From Diplodia intermedia (taxonomy: Eukaryota; Ascomycota; Dothideomycetes; Botryosphaeriales; Botryosphaeriaceae), in contig JAKEKT010000007.1 in assembly GCA_021495925.1 (NCBI GenBank), positions 496,001 to 560,000 on the forward strand: a DNA stretch of 64,000 nt, in the 5' to 3' direction. A program made the position numbers and the translations under genes. The notes under the pieces are model-generated. The model ran no database searches. It was given only the letters and a program-made list of their open reading frames with translations, and was not told the origin of the DNA. This document shows, piece after piece, positions 35,802-46,758 of the stretch. Positions within the stretch are counted from its first letter, which is position 1. The number at the start of each line of letters is the position of its first letter.

Positions 35802-36768
35802 TTACAACTCCTCCTTGAGCTGAGCAATCTTGGCCTTGACGCGCTCCTCCTTCTCCGCCTTGGTGAGCTTGTGCTGCTTGTACTTGAGCGACTCCTGCTT
35901 GTACTCGTCCTTGGACTTCTTGGCCTTGGCCTCGGGGTCGGCCTTGACGGGGTCAGCGCGGATCTGCTTGAAGGCCTCCTCGTAGAGCTCCTCAAGACCG
36001 TCGGCCTCGACGTCCTCATCGATGTAGCCCGAGAACTGGGACTTGTAGCGCTCCTCATCATCGTCGGCAAGAGTCTCCATGTACTCGGCGACGTGTCCGC
36101 CGTAAATGTACTTGCGGAGGGTCTCAGCGTCAAGCTCCTTGGACTCGATGTCGTAGCCGGGGAAGCGGTTCTCGGAGTGGGGGACGTAGAGACCGCCGTC
36201 GGAGGCACCCTTCATGGCACCGAAAACACGGTTACCGGTGGAGGTGCGGACGAGGCCGACGTCAAGGAAGACCTTGAAAGGGCGGCGCTCATCGCCGTCG
36301 TCGCCCTCAGCGGCCTCGGTGAGGGTGTACTCTCCATCGGGCTCCTCGACACCCTTGAAGGTCTCGTCGAGGTTGAGCTTCTTCAGGGCGCGGCGAGCGA
36401 CAAGAAGGCCAGTGGCGTAGGCAGCAGACCAGTTGGTCAGACCGTGGGTGATGCCATAGCGCTTGAGCTCGTGCGAATAGGCAGCGACGAGAACCTTGTC
36501 GCCAGTGAGCTCCGAAGAGACGATCTGGCAGATGATGTCGCGGTTCGTGAAGCGAACGACCAGGCGGTACTTGGGAGCGTTGTACTTGTTCTTGGCCTGG
36601 GCGATGAGCTTCTTGCGAGCGTAGTAGTCGGTCTTTCCGGACCTCCTACGCTTGTACTTCACCTGGTAGCGGCTGCCAGGTCCGTCAGCCAGCTGCACTC
36701 GCGGGCCATTGTTCGTAGGTGACTTACGAGAAGTACGCGTTGTTTTTGACGAGCTTAGTGAAAGGCAT
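35802..36768 (-). CDS. rpl5: 60S ribosomal protein uL18 (Rpl5)
   Basis: Rpl5 binds 5S rRNA and, with uL5, is loaded onto the central protuberance of the 60S subunit. Two coding exons, 36728-36768 and 35802-36672, separated by a 55-nt intron, give 303 residues. The start reads [34 protein letters not shown], and [24 protein letters not shown] and [17 protein letters not shown] are family signatures. The C-terminus is Lys-rich ([19 protein letters not shown]), as in other fungi. A second intron probably lies in the 5' untranslated region (see the entry at 36786-36973), as is usual for highly expressed ribosomal protein genes. Confidence 0.97.
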
Positions 36769-37645
36769 CTTGACAGTCGCTCACACTGCAAACAAAACCT
36801 CGAGTCAGCAATTGACGCTTCAGAACCCCTCCGAAGCAACTTGCGAGACTCTCTTCCGACTGTCTTGATCGAGCGCGGGCGTCGGCGTACCGCAGCGGTG
36901 GCCGCGGAAAACGCCTCAGCCGTTGCTGAGGCACGCTTGTTGCATCGCGAGGAGGAGTAACGGTTGGACTTACGAGGCTGGGTCCGTGGGGTTGTCGAGG
37001 TCGTCGGTGGTCGCTCGTGGAGGAGAGGGCAGCGTTGCGCTCAATTTCTGTGCGAAATTTAAGCGAGCCTGCAGAAGCTGCCCTCAACACCAGGAATCGT
37101 GGTGGGCGACAGAGGCAGCAGCACCATCCTGGCGACGACGCCCAGGTCTGTGCACACTCGTTATTCACCACGACTGCACCTAGCTGCAGCAATCTCAAAG
37201 CAGCGCGTTGCGCTTTCATGGCCAAAATTCACTGGACGAGACTGCAAAAACAGCCTCTGGATTTCTACACGGTATTAACCTCACTCTGCCGGCAACTGGA
37301 TACTCTCAGCGCACCCATCGTTTGCAATCACCATTTACCCACGCCATCCCTCCCTCTTGTAACACCTAATGCTTTTCGTACTTCTTCCTGAGAGAGCGCT
37401 GAAAACACGCCGTCGCATTCTCCACTCCTTCCTGTGCGCGGCAGCAGGCGTGTAGAATTACCGATGGGCCATGTTCCGCGAAGCGTACATCAGCTTGCTT
37501 GACATGGCGGACCGACATGTCCGAAGCCCGAGTTTTGGTCATTGCATTCGGGAAGCTCCCGAGTATCGCTACCTTCACCTTGGTGGTGTTGGCTAGCTAG
37601 GGTGGTTGCATTGAAGACCAAGTCAGACCAAACTGAGCCAACTAC
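36769..37645. other. intergenic region with the RPL5 leader
   Basis: The first 200 bases hold the RPL5 leader and its probable intron. From 36974 on it is the RPL5 promoter side and the 3' flank of the copper-fist gene. No other gene is supported. Confidence 0.55.
36786..36973 (-). other. probable intron in the 5' untranslated region of rpl5
   Basis: On the minus strand a strong donor (cctc|gtaagtcc) at 36973 and a strong acceptor (tttgtttgcag) at 36786 with an upstream gctgac branch-like site bound 188 nt, 17 nt before the ATG. The intron contains an 8-bp perfect stem, GCCTCAGC/GCTGAGGC with a four-base loop, at about 36913-36932. I looked for snoRNA C/D boxes inside and did not find a convincing pair. 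Confidence 0.65.
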
Positions 37646-39664
37646 TCATCCACCCGACTTTGTGTCAAGCGTACCATCTATAGAACTCATCTGATTCTGC
37701 TCCGCCTGCGACTGGAACCCTGAGCTGCTTCGATAATCACCATTCGCTTGGGCTAGAGGTACACCGTCATGGCCGCCGTGAGTCAGACAGCCAACACACT
37801 GGCAACCGTCGCCGCAGCGGCACGCTCCGCTCGCGTCGTCGCATCCGGGCAGCTCGACTTGTTGCCAGAAGAAGGAGGAGGGAGACAGCGTCGGTGTCTC
37901 GGCTGCAGCCGCTGATGGTGCAGGTTCGGGGGTAGCGAAACTCGCGTTGGGAACCGAAGAGTCAAACGAAGTCGTGCGCTGGTAGGCAAGTTGCCTAGGC
38001 TGAATGCTGTGGGTTTCTGGCCGGACAACACCTTGGCCGTCTCGAGAATCTTGGAATGTGAACTTCGAAATTTCGGTTGTCGGCGTAGCATGAACAGATC
38101 GGACTGTTGGGCCGTTGCTAGATGGCCAGAACGAGCTCCCATTTGTGTCTTGCGGATACGAAATTCCGGGATGTTGGAATGAAGGTTGTTGTTGTTGGTA
38201 AGGTTGTACTATTTTCCCAGCTTGCCATGGACGATCCAGAGTGGCAGTGTTTGTATGCTCCGGAATCGGATATGCAGGCTGGTAGTGAATATTATCGTCA
38301 TCGTACAGAGGTGAGGAGGGATTAGCGTAGAACGGGTCCTGGATCATGAAGTTCGCCACTTCTTGCAAATGGCGCAGGGTAGTTTCATTACGCGGGTGGA
38401 CAGCACATCCTAGACAGGCACAGGCATCGCCGCAGGTGCAGTTGTGCATGACATCGGGGACATTAGTCTCAAAGCCACCCGAGAGCTGTGGGCCCATGGC
38501 AAAAGGATAGTACGAAGCAAGCTGGCCTTGCGAGGCACCATTTGTGGCGTAATGCATGCCGTTCGGGGGAGCGCGAGATAACGCAGTGCTATGCATGGGA
38601 TTGCTGAACTGTTGTTGGCTAGCATAGAACGGATACTGCTGACCTTGCCCGAATGGCTGTTGTGTTGATTGCATACGTGAATAGCTGCCGCTGGCGGCTT
38701 GACTCGGAGGCTGCTGATGAATATCGCCCTGTGGTGACAGGTTTAACCCGTGGTTTGACTGATTGATGGGAGCCTCTTTCTTAGCGGTACGTCCACCCCC
38801 ACAACAGCCGCCCTTCGTGCTAGGTGGTTCTTCAACAATTGTCTTTGGACCAGAGTTGCCATCCACTGTGATGTGCTCCCAGCCTTGGACCTGTGCGGCA
38901 GAAGCGTACCCGGTGCTCTGCTTACGCGATTCAAGCTGTATGTTGAGCGGCCTGAAGTCGAGTTCAGATGTGGTTTTTGATGAGCAGCAAGCCGACTCCG
39001 AAAATGCAGGACCATCGTCATGGCTGCATGGAGAACTGCCCCCGGTGGTCGGTGCTGGCGAAGTGTTGCTACTCCCTGTCGTGGCGGGTGGCTTTTTCGA
39101 GCCACAGCAAGATTTCGGAGCCTCAATCTCTAGCTTCTGCTCGGCATCTTGCGCGGCCTTGATAGCCTTCTCGAGAGACGCAGGATTTCGACTGTTGCTG
39201 ACAGACTTTCGTTTGGATTTCTGAACGCGGTTCGAAGGGCCGGTGAGAGGACCGATGGTGGATGATACAACCTCTGCGACAGGAGCCAGTTCCTCACCGT
39301 TGCTTGGACAGGCACAATCGGATGCTAGGCATGGACGGTCATTGAACGAATCAGCGGGAGTAGACCGAGTTAACGTACATCTGGGAATGGTGTAGTTTAT
39401 GACGAGCCTCTCGCAGCTGCAGTTCCCTCCCACATGTGGACAGCTGCTCAAGGGTCTGCCTGGCTTGCGGACTTCGAGCAGCAAGCGGTCCTTGTGGTTA
39501 CATGATGTTGAGCGATGACCGCGGATACAGGGTCCGCTGTAGCAGAGAACGGGAGTCAGCCAGCTGAGTGGTGCGACGGGGAACAGGCGTTAAGGGCACA
39601 CGCAGGGACGAAGGACTTACCAAGCGACCTTCTTTTGCTCGCCGTTGATCGTTACCCACGGCAT
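37646..39664 (-). CDS. copper-fist transcription factor with two Cys-rich copper-sensor motifs
   Basis: Copper-fist factors (Ace1, Mac1, Cuf1 and AceA types) bind DNA through an N-terminal zinc module and sense copper through Cys clusters. Exons 39621-39664, 39379-39536 and 37646-39324 give 626 residues. The domain begins MPWVTINGEQKKVACGPCIRG. Likely zinc ligands are Cys15, Cys18, Cys27 and His29, and the minor-groove GRP motif sits at 41-43 (RKPGRP). Two CxCGDxCxCxGC clusters follow, CTCGDACACLGC in the middle and CRCGDGCQCVGC near the end. Three CC pairs (KSCCGS, SACCSS, GGCCGG) lie in the linker. The 54-nt intron at 39325-39378 is in frame, so retention would insert 18 residues. Whether it activates copper detoxification or copper uptake genes cannot be read from the sequence. 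Confidence 0.93.
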
Positions 39665-41008
39665 GGCGTTAGGCTCGCTGGTATGCGGGGCAGGAACGAT
39701 TCATCGGCACGCACAGCGTGGAAAGGGCTATGGTGGTGTGAGCTGGCGGACCCCTGCATTATGCTGTCAGGACACAGATGGGACGGCGACACAAGACTTC
39801 ACGAGAGGGGTTTCGTAAGTTGGGCGTTGTGTGCCAGAGGAACAGACTAAGAAGCTTGTGCATACCGTGGCTCGCACGGGCATCAAAAGGAGGAGCCTGA
39901 CGGTGCGCCGATTGTCGGTCTGCGACAGGCTGGCCGAAGCAGTTGAAGCCTTACCGGGCTCGTGGAGAGACTGGGGAGCACAAAGGATGGGCAATCCGGC
40001 GGCGAGCGGGCGTGAGCAGGCCGGGCAGATTCTCCGGGGAACGCGAGCCAGTGGGCTGGGACGTGAAAGTCAGCGGGCGCGGCTTCATCTGGTAGCCGCT
40101 GCGGAGCGGGCGTCTCGCCGACGTGTGTGTGCGGTTGCGTGTACCTTGATGGGCGGTGCGCAGAGCCGCAGATGGTCAGGCTGCGGGCGGCGAGCTGCGG
40201 CACCCGGCGTCGCGAGCAGGACGGCAGCGTGAGGCCTGGCGATAGCACGAGAACGGCCGGCGTTAGCAAGGTGCTGCGTGGGGTTGCGAAGAGTCGGCGC
40301 GCCCAAGGGAGCCGTCGCATGCAGTTGAGCAGGTTTCCTGGCCGAAACAGGAAAAGAGCGGCGAGGTTGCGCCTTGAGGGCCGGGCCTGGCTTATTTTTG
40401 GGGCGGCGGCCGCAAGTCAGCGCACTCGCGGGCGCTCGGGACGCCGCAGAACCGCGGCGACAGAGCGCCGGTCGTCAACAGGCGGGCGTGCTGTGGGAGG
40501 AGGTAGACCAGGTCCCTGCAGGTGCGCCTAGCCGAAGCAGATCTCGCCCTGCTGCCGCCTCTACCGGCGCGCGGCATCCATGCAGCTGCCCACGCAACCG
40601 GATGCGTCGCGCCTCGCAACACCGGGCAGCTCGCGGCGGAGAATTGTCATGACACCGTCTCCCCGCGCGGGGCCTGTCCATCTGCCTGCAGGTCGAGGTA
40701 GTTACGCGGGATGACGCTCGGGTGGCTGATGCACATGCAAGACGTTCAGCCTTGTCCCAGTTCGCGTTCACGTTCCTCTGGCTTGGCGATGCCTAGTTCG
40801 CGGCGACTTGCTGCATTTGGGGATCGCCGCAGATGGCTCCCGCCCGTACGGGGCCGCACGAAGCATCCTTCACGTACAAATCACATCCAGATAAAATGAG
40901 AGGAGAAAAGGAAAAGTTGCTCGATTCCCCTCCTGTGTGCTCATCGCTATCCTCGGAGAACCCATTGAAGACCCCAACGCCGCCTGGTGAACGAAAAGTG
41001 AATATCTA
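39665..41008. other. intergenic region upstream of the copper-fist gene
   Basis: GC-rich sequence of 1.3 kb holding the copper-fist promoter and the 3' flank of the mannosyltransferase gene. Open frames here overlap on both strands and have no motif. I see nothing else that I can name. Confidence 0.5.
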
Positions 41009-42175
41009 TTACTCGTTATAGTGGTATACCTGCAGCAATCGTCAGTGGCGGCCAAAGTCTTGGGGAGATGAGTGCAGGCTTACAAGATAGTTGGGCAACC
41101 CGTAGCTTTTCCACCCCAGCCTCGACGCCATCTTCGCGAACCCCTCGGTTTCAATCAGGTGGTAGAATGCAAATGGCGGGAACATGGCGCCGTCTCTGTG
41201 GACGTCAGCCTTAACCAGCAAAGCAGTGCCGCCAACGCCATCAAGCTCAATCTCTTTCTCCTGGTTGCCATCCCCACCGTCCTTCATGTACGCCATCAGC
41301 GAGCGATACGTCGCCATCTCCGCGTAGCCCTCCAACAGGATATCGTCCTTGCCCATGCCCTTAGCCAGGTCCTGCGCCGTGGGACTGTCGATCCAAGAAT
41401 TGAAATCATACGGCCGGATGTCCATCTTCTTTGAGTCGTCGTTGTAGTAGCGCTGGTAGCAGTTGGGAACAATAATCGGCTTGTTGTGCGACGCAAGGTC
41501 CTGGATGAGAGATGGCAGCGTTTCCACAACATCCGAATCCAGCCAAAGTACCCAAGACGTTGTCGGTCCCAGCGTTGTGAACAATAACGAATTGCGCGCC
41601 TTCGACATTGCTGCGCGCCTGGCCTTCTGGTTCTCCAGCTTGTGACGCTCAGACTCCTCCTGCGACTGCAGTGGGACCTCGGTGTCCTGGCGCAAGATGG
41701 TGATACTTTTGAAGCGCTTCTTCTGCGGCCCCTTCTGTGTCTTTGCAATCTGTTCCTGGAGCGCGGCAGTGGCGGCATTCCCTTCGCGTGTCTTTGGCAG
41801 TATGAAGCCAAGCGAGATCAGCTCGTGGGGGTAGTTGAGCTTCAGGAGATTGTCCCAGTATTCCTGGTAGAAGCGTGCCATGGGAGTTAGGATGAGAACC
41901 GACTCGTGGTTGCCGATAGGATCGCTTGTCGTGGTAAGGTTGTTCATGTGGTAATGAACGACTGGAGGAGGAGCCAGATCGGCATCGCCCTTTGCCTTCC
42001 GGAACGGCATCGACGGTGGGGACAGCGCATTGGCAGCGGAGGTGCGCAGCTGGTGCGGACTTATCGAGCTGTCGGCATCGGAGGAGAATATGAAGAACAG
42101 GAAGCCAAAGCAGAGAAGCGCGGCGAGCACGATGGTGATGGGGTTGGTCCTCCGCAGGGAGCGCGCGGGACGCAT
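41009..42175 (-). CDS. anp1: Anp1-type Golgi mannosyltransferase (GT62, M-Pol II subunit)
   Basis: Anp1, Mnn9 and Van1 family proteins act in cis-Golgi complexes that extend the mannan backbone of N-glycans. Two exons, 41084-42175 and 41009-41029, give 370 residues. A short basic N-terminus and a hydrophobic segment at about 12-31 (NPITIVLAALLCFGFLFFIF) make a type II membrane anchor. The lumenal domain shows VLILTPMARFYQEYWDNL, HELISLGFILPKTREGNAA, the DxD metal site in WVLWLDSDVVET, and ELDGVGGTALLVKADVHRDG. The last exon is only 21 bp and supplies the conserved VYHYNE end. The Anp1 assignment over Mnn9 rests on my recollection of the MARFYQEYW and GNAA blocks. The start is the ATG at 42175 rather than a non-ATG codon further upstream. 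Confidence 0.9.
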
Positions 42176-42664
42176 CTTGGTCAAAGGCCTCGGCGGAGGC
42201 GGGTCGGTAGCGTGTGCTGAGTCTACATGGTGTCAACTCGTCTGGACGCGGGAGGACGAGCGATTGGGGTGGACAGGGAGAAGCACGTACGGAAGCTGCA
42301 ACTGTGTTCCTCAGAGTCGGCCCAAACCAGCCGCAGAGCGGAGGCGCAAGCGGGGGTTGCGAGGAGGGCAAGGCGCCAGAGGAAGAGCGAGTGATTGTAA
42401 ATCAAAACGTCGAGAGCATTCCAGTCGAAAGCCCGCAAAGGCTTGCGCTAGGAAGCTGTGTTGGCGGTGCTCGCTGGATATAGTCTACGTATTCGCGCCC
42501 TCGCAAGTGAGATTGGTGCTCGCCCGGGCGGCGACTCTTCGGCGAATTGCGCAACGCGCTAGGGTTGTCAGGCACGCGCCAAAGCTCCCCATCCGTGCCA
42601 CCCGTCTGCCCGTCGACAACTTTTCTCATCGCGCTCGCCCATGCGCCCCAACGCGTAGCCGCCC
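42176..42664. promoter_or_regulatory. divergent promoter region
   Basis: These 489 bp separate the start codons of the mannosyltransferase (-) and a probable mitochondrial protein (+), so they must serve both. No TATA box or named site is evident. Confidence 0.5.
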
Positions 42665-44608
42665 ATGTTCAATTCCACGCGGGGATGCCTGCCGCTTTTG
42701 CGTGGCCCGCCCGCGGCTCGCGCTCGTCTCCCCGCCCACCCGCGAGCGCGTCCGTTTCTACGTCCGCCCGTGCGGAGCTTCTCCGCCAACCCAACTCTCC
42801 TAGAAGACGATCCCGCGGCCGGGCCTTTCTACATTGGCTATGACCGAACGGCGGCTCGGGAGGCACTTTCGCACGCCGGCAATAGCCTGGTAGTCGAGAG
42901 GGACATTTACCACATGGGCACAATTACTGTCAAAAAGCCTGGCGACACGGTTTGTGTTTAATTGTTGCTTGTCTCGCGCGGAATATTGATTCGCAACCAG
43001 GACATCCGCACCCTCATTGACCGAATTGAACCACAGCCTTTCTTGGACTTCTCCAAGCGGGCCCCGATTGCTATGTTGCTGGTCACTCCATCGTTTGCGT
43101 CCGCCCTGCAGACTTCGTCGACTTCGACGGGTGTTGCTCCCGAAGCCGTCACGCAGGCCGCATCCCGCTTGATCCAGGACTTACTCGAGCGCGAATCAGA
43201 CGTCAGTGAGATTAGGATCATCGCCGCTGTAGTCGACCGGCTCCCGAGTCCCGAGGGTGGCTCCCAGGCGAGCAAAGGCAGGGAGGGGCTAGCTTATGCC
43301 ATGTGGTTCAACGACAACGTCGCGTCTCACAGCTGGCAAAGCGTCACATCCGACCTGCGCGGAGACAATGCTGCTTGCCTCACTCTCGACATCTTCGATC
43401 GCTTCAAACTTACCGACCCAGAAGGGAATCCGCGCAGGTCGTACGGTGACTCCGTATATCGACTACACCTGCCGCTTGCAAACACCATCTTCCAGACAGG
43501 ACAGCCCTCTATGATGTATAACATGTTGTACCATCTGAGCGAAATCGTCGAGCCCAGGTCAGGACCGGGCGCCATACTCCAAAATCCCCGTACTCTCCAT
43601 CTGTACACGGCCAACATGGTCAAAAGCCAACGCGTAACGTGGCCAGTGGCTGGCCGGTACTTAACACATAGAAAGAAGTACCACCCGCGTTGGGAAAAGA
43701 CGTTACACCAGCTTCACGTCCCCCTCCTGCCTCTGACAGGCCCGAGACTGGTAGAAGCTGGCATGGGAAACATCGTTCGACAGATCACCGGGCCCGACGG
43801 GAAAACTGCTCCTGCGTCACAGGAGCTGGAAAAGGCTGTTTCATCATTCTTCGAGGCCACTGGGCAGGACCCACATGCAATGCCCGTTTGGGCACTTGTC
43901 TGTAAAGAAAGAACCGTCAAATATTTCTCCGAGGCCGTCCTAAGCGCGCTCGGAAAGTGGCGACCCGCGCGATTCAGCAAAATGTACGACTATCCCGGCA
44001 TGTTTGCGCATCATGTCGGCGAGGCGTGGAATTTCGACCACAGGATATTCCAGCCCGTCATCTGGAGAGCCCTGGCGGTGGGGGGTGCGAGTCTCCATCG
44101 TGTTCTTAGTGGTGGTGGTGGCTGGGGTAAGAAAGCAGGTCTTATTTCCTTGGATCCCGCCACATCCGCGCAAGATGTGCAGAGTGCCCAACCGATGCCT
44201 ACCGGTGAGATGAGTCCAGCGATAGGAGAGTCCCTGGAAGAGGCGGCGAAGCCCGGCTCATATATAACATTCTTCACATCGCCAGCCTCATCCCTCGATG
44301 TGCCTAAATATGAACCCGACACAAGCGTCTTCGGCACTCTACCAAGCAGCATCGACGACATCCCCGACGCGACGACAGAAGGCCCTCCGGGTATCGACTT
44401 CTGGCCCGGATACTTTGGCGCTTTGTCTGAGAAGGGTATGAGCTTGAAGTTCATTCGTCGCAATGAGGATTTCGCGGAACATTATTCCAGAACCATGGTC
44501 GACGTCCCGTATTCCCTTTTTGTCACAAGCAGCCGGCTGCCAACCGCGTCTGCTGTAGGAAATGCAGAAATTGCAACGTCAAAGGTCAGTTCTGAGTATA
44601 CCGAATAG
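42665..44608 (+). CDS. probable mitochondrial protein of unknown function
   Basis: Two exons, 42665-42949 and 43001-44608, give 630 residues. The unspliced frame is broken by a TAA at 42959-42961. Removing the 51-nt intron (donor acg|gtttgt, acceptor caaccag) keeps the same frame and joins VKKPGDT to DIRTLIDRIEPQ. The N-terminus is rich in Arg, Ala and Pro without acids (MFNSTRGCLPLLRGPPAARA...), with an RSFSAN-like cleavage region, consistent with a mitochondrial presequence. Later segments include YAMWFNDNVASHSW, LPLANTIFQTGQPSMMYNML and a Gly-rich SGGGGWGKKAGL. I do not recognise the family. Length and composition support a real, conserved-looking gene. It shares a short spacer with a second unknown mitochondrial-type gene downstream. 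Confidence 0.8.
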
Positions 44609-44721
44609 ATGCCAATTCAGCCACACACAGCTTGCGGTCTGGTCTGTACCCGTCCGTTTCTTGCAGTATACACAGCTCTTTCTTTTTCTTTTCTTTGGGG
44701 CTCAGCGATCGCGCTGACTGC

Positions 44722-46758
44722 ATGAAGCCTGCTTGTAGCTCAAATGATATCACGAACCCCTCTCGTCTCGGAGCCTTGGCTGCAACTACCCGTAGATCGC
44801 TACATACTCGTGCGAACCCCGCCTTTGGCATGTGTCCTGTCAGATACTTCTCGTCCACTCCTATGTCGCAATTTCCCAAGTCGAAAGTCTATCTCGAGTT
44901 CAACCGACACGGCGGCGGACGACCCATTACACCCATCAGTGCGCGACTCAGAGAGATTGATCTCAGCGAGCTCAAGGTGCTCGAAGATACGGCCGCGGAT
45001 TTCCGCATGACGCTGGACAAGTATCCGCACTTTTGGAAATTCTCACGTTGGCTCGCCGAGTACAGCAAGGAACAGCTCGACGCTAGGCCCATTCCACCCA
45101 GAAGAAGAAAGACGAACGGCGATAAAGCGCTCGTCGTCTGCCGAACCATTTGGCAGAACCGCATTGACGCGTGCAAAATGCATATGGAGAGGCTTCTCGA
45201 GGGACATATGCGGATGTTGCAGCTGCAGGTCGTAGCTTTGGCACAGTACACTGACAAGATCATCACGTCGGAACTCAAACAACTTCCATGCATTGGACAC
45301 AAAATAGCAGACCCAAGTACCATTCAGGTCTTATCTGGTGGAAGCACACTCACTAGCACGCTCCATACTATCAAAGCTGAAGAGCGGGCGGTGGCGCCGC
45401 TGCCGTTAAGAGCACCAGAGCTTGTCCAAATGCTTCACGAAAGAGTTCACAGATCACAGATCAAATGCAAGAAACTTGAGGACCGCATTTACCCAAGCGT
45501 TTTACGGTACAGAAAGAGGCTACACAAGCTAAAGATGGCAAGGAAACGCAACCACTCCATGGGTGAGATGGCGGAAGCTCAGGGAGAACTTGCTTCGACT
45601 CGTTCTATCCCACAGCCAAGCAACACAAACGGTGCCAAGCACACGGTGGCCCCAAATTCGGATGATAGATTGGAGGCCATAAGAGCCTGGAGCTTGACAG
45701 GAATGGTCGGGCAACGGCACAGTTACTACACGACTCGGCTCCCGCTCACCAAGCAGCATCATCGCCGCCTCTCCTATTCGCACCGGCACGCAGCGCCCGA
45801 CTCACCTTCTTCTTCTTCCCTTTCCCCTCCTAAGGAGGCGAAGGTAGATGACCCGTTCGAGTCACTATCTTCTGCATTCTCTTCCTTTCTTGAGGATACG
45901 TATCTAGGCCACAGGCCCGACTCCCCCGCCGAGGAGGCGAACGTAGGCTACACGGCTGACGACGTTCAGCTGCTGTTTCATCAAAACCAATTCCGCGACA
46001 CTCGCCAATACTTCGGCCGCAAACGCCGAGTCGGCCTGCAGCGACTACAGGAGATGGCCGAGAGCGTCGCGACGCTCCGCCGCCAGGAGCTCAAGTACCT
46101 TGATGATGCCGTTGAGCTGTCGGACCTCGTCTGCATTGAGCTGATGCTGCAGTGCGCCCACGTCAATCCGGCCGCGTGGAAGCTACAGCTCGAGCGGTCG
46201 GCCGGCCACGCTGGCCCGTACACGCTGCAGCTGACGGACATGTGGTCAGCCATGTGGTACGTCGACAAAATCGATGACGTGGCGGTACAGAACCAAATCA
46301 AGAGGCTGCGGTGGCGGGTTCTACGGTGGAGCAGGAAGGCGAAGATCGGAGATGAAGAGGCCAACAAGCGGTTGCAGAAGGTCATGGAGATGTTGCAGGA
46401 GAAAGACAGAGGGACGTGGGCTTTCAGGATGATGAAGGCGCGGTTGGAGGAGATGGTTGCGGAGAGGTTGAGGTCCGAGACCCGAGGCTGGCAGAGGAGG
46501 AGGTACCAGCAGGCACTGAAGAAGCTGCTGATCGGGGAGATCGCATATCTGAGGGAGGCGATCACGGCTTCGGAGAGAAACCTGGAAATCATGGGTAAAA
46601 TGCTCTTCTTCATCCAACAGGGAGCTAAGGAGGAGTCGGATAGGCAGAAGGTGGCTATGGAAAACGTGCGTCGGACTTTGCCGAAGCGTACGTTGGAAAG
46701 GGTGAATGAAGCATGGACGCTAGCAAACGAACTGGAGGAATTGCTGAGTAGTAGGTAA
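44722..46758 (+). CDS. probable mitochondrial coiled-coil protein of unknown function
   Basis: A single exon encodes 678 residues. I chose the ATG at 44722 because the frame upstream has no ATG, only TTG. The start carries a basic presequence-like region (RLGALAATTRRSLHTRANPAFG, then VRYFSSTP). The first half is basic and helical (CKKLEDRIYPSVLRYRKRLHKLKMARKR). A Ser/Pro-rich linker near SPSSSSLSPPKEAKVDDPF follows. The C-terminal 250 residues are rich in Glu, Arg, Gln and Leu with heptad-like stretches (LQKVMEMLQEKDRGTWAFRMMKARLEEMVAERL), indicating coiled coil. I do not recognise the family. It starts only 113 bp after the stop of the preceding gene on the same strand, so its promoter must be very compact or overlap that gene. 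Confidence 0.78.
   Translation: MKPACSSNDITNPSRLGALAATTRRSLHTRANPAFGMCPVRYFSSTPMSQFPKSKVYLEFNRHGGGRPITPISARLREIDLSELKVLEDTAADFRMTLDKYPHFWKFSRWLAEYSKEQLDARPIPPRRRKTNGDKALVVCRTIWQNRIDACKMHMERLLEGHMRMLQLQVVALAQYTDKIITSELKQLPCIGHKIADPSTIQVLSGGSTLTSTLHTIKAEERAVAPLPLRAPELVQMLHERVHRSQIKCKKLEDRIYPSVLRYRKRLHKLKMARKRNHSMGEMAEAQGELASTRSIPQPSNTNGAKHTVAPNSDDRLEAIRAWSLTGMVGQRHSYYTTRLPLTKQHHRRLSYSHRHAAPDSPSSSSLSPPKEAKVDDPFESLSSAFSSFLEDTYLGHRPDSPAEEANVGYTADDVQLLFHQNQFRDTRQYFGRKRRVGLQRLQEMAESVATLRRQELKYLDDAVELSDLVCIELMLQCAHVNPAAWKLQLERSAGHAGPYTLQLTDMWSAMWYVDKIDDVAVQNQIKRLRWRVLRWSRKAKIGDEEANKRLQKVMEMLQEKDRGTWAFRMMKARLEEMVAERLRSETRGWQRRRYQQALKKLLIGEIAYLREAITASERNLEIMGKMLFFIQQGAKEESDRQKVAMENVRRTLPKRTLERVNEAWTLANELEELLSSR

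Noticed and set aside
36786..36973. C/D-box snoRNA in the RPL5 leader intron.
   Set aside because: No properly spaced RTGATGA and CTGA boxes flanked by a terminal stem.
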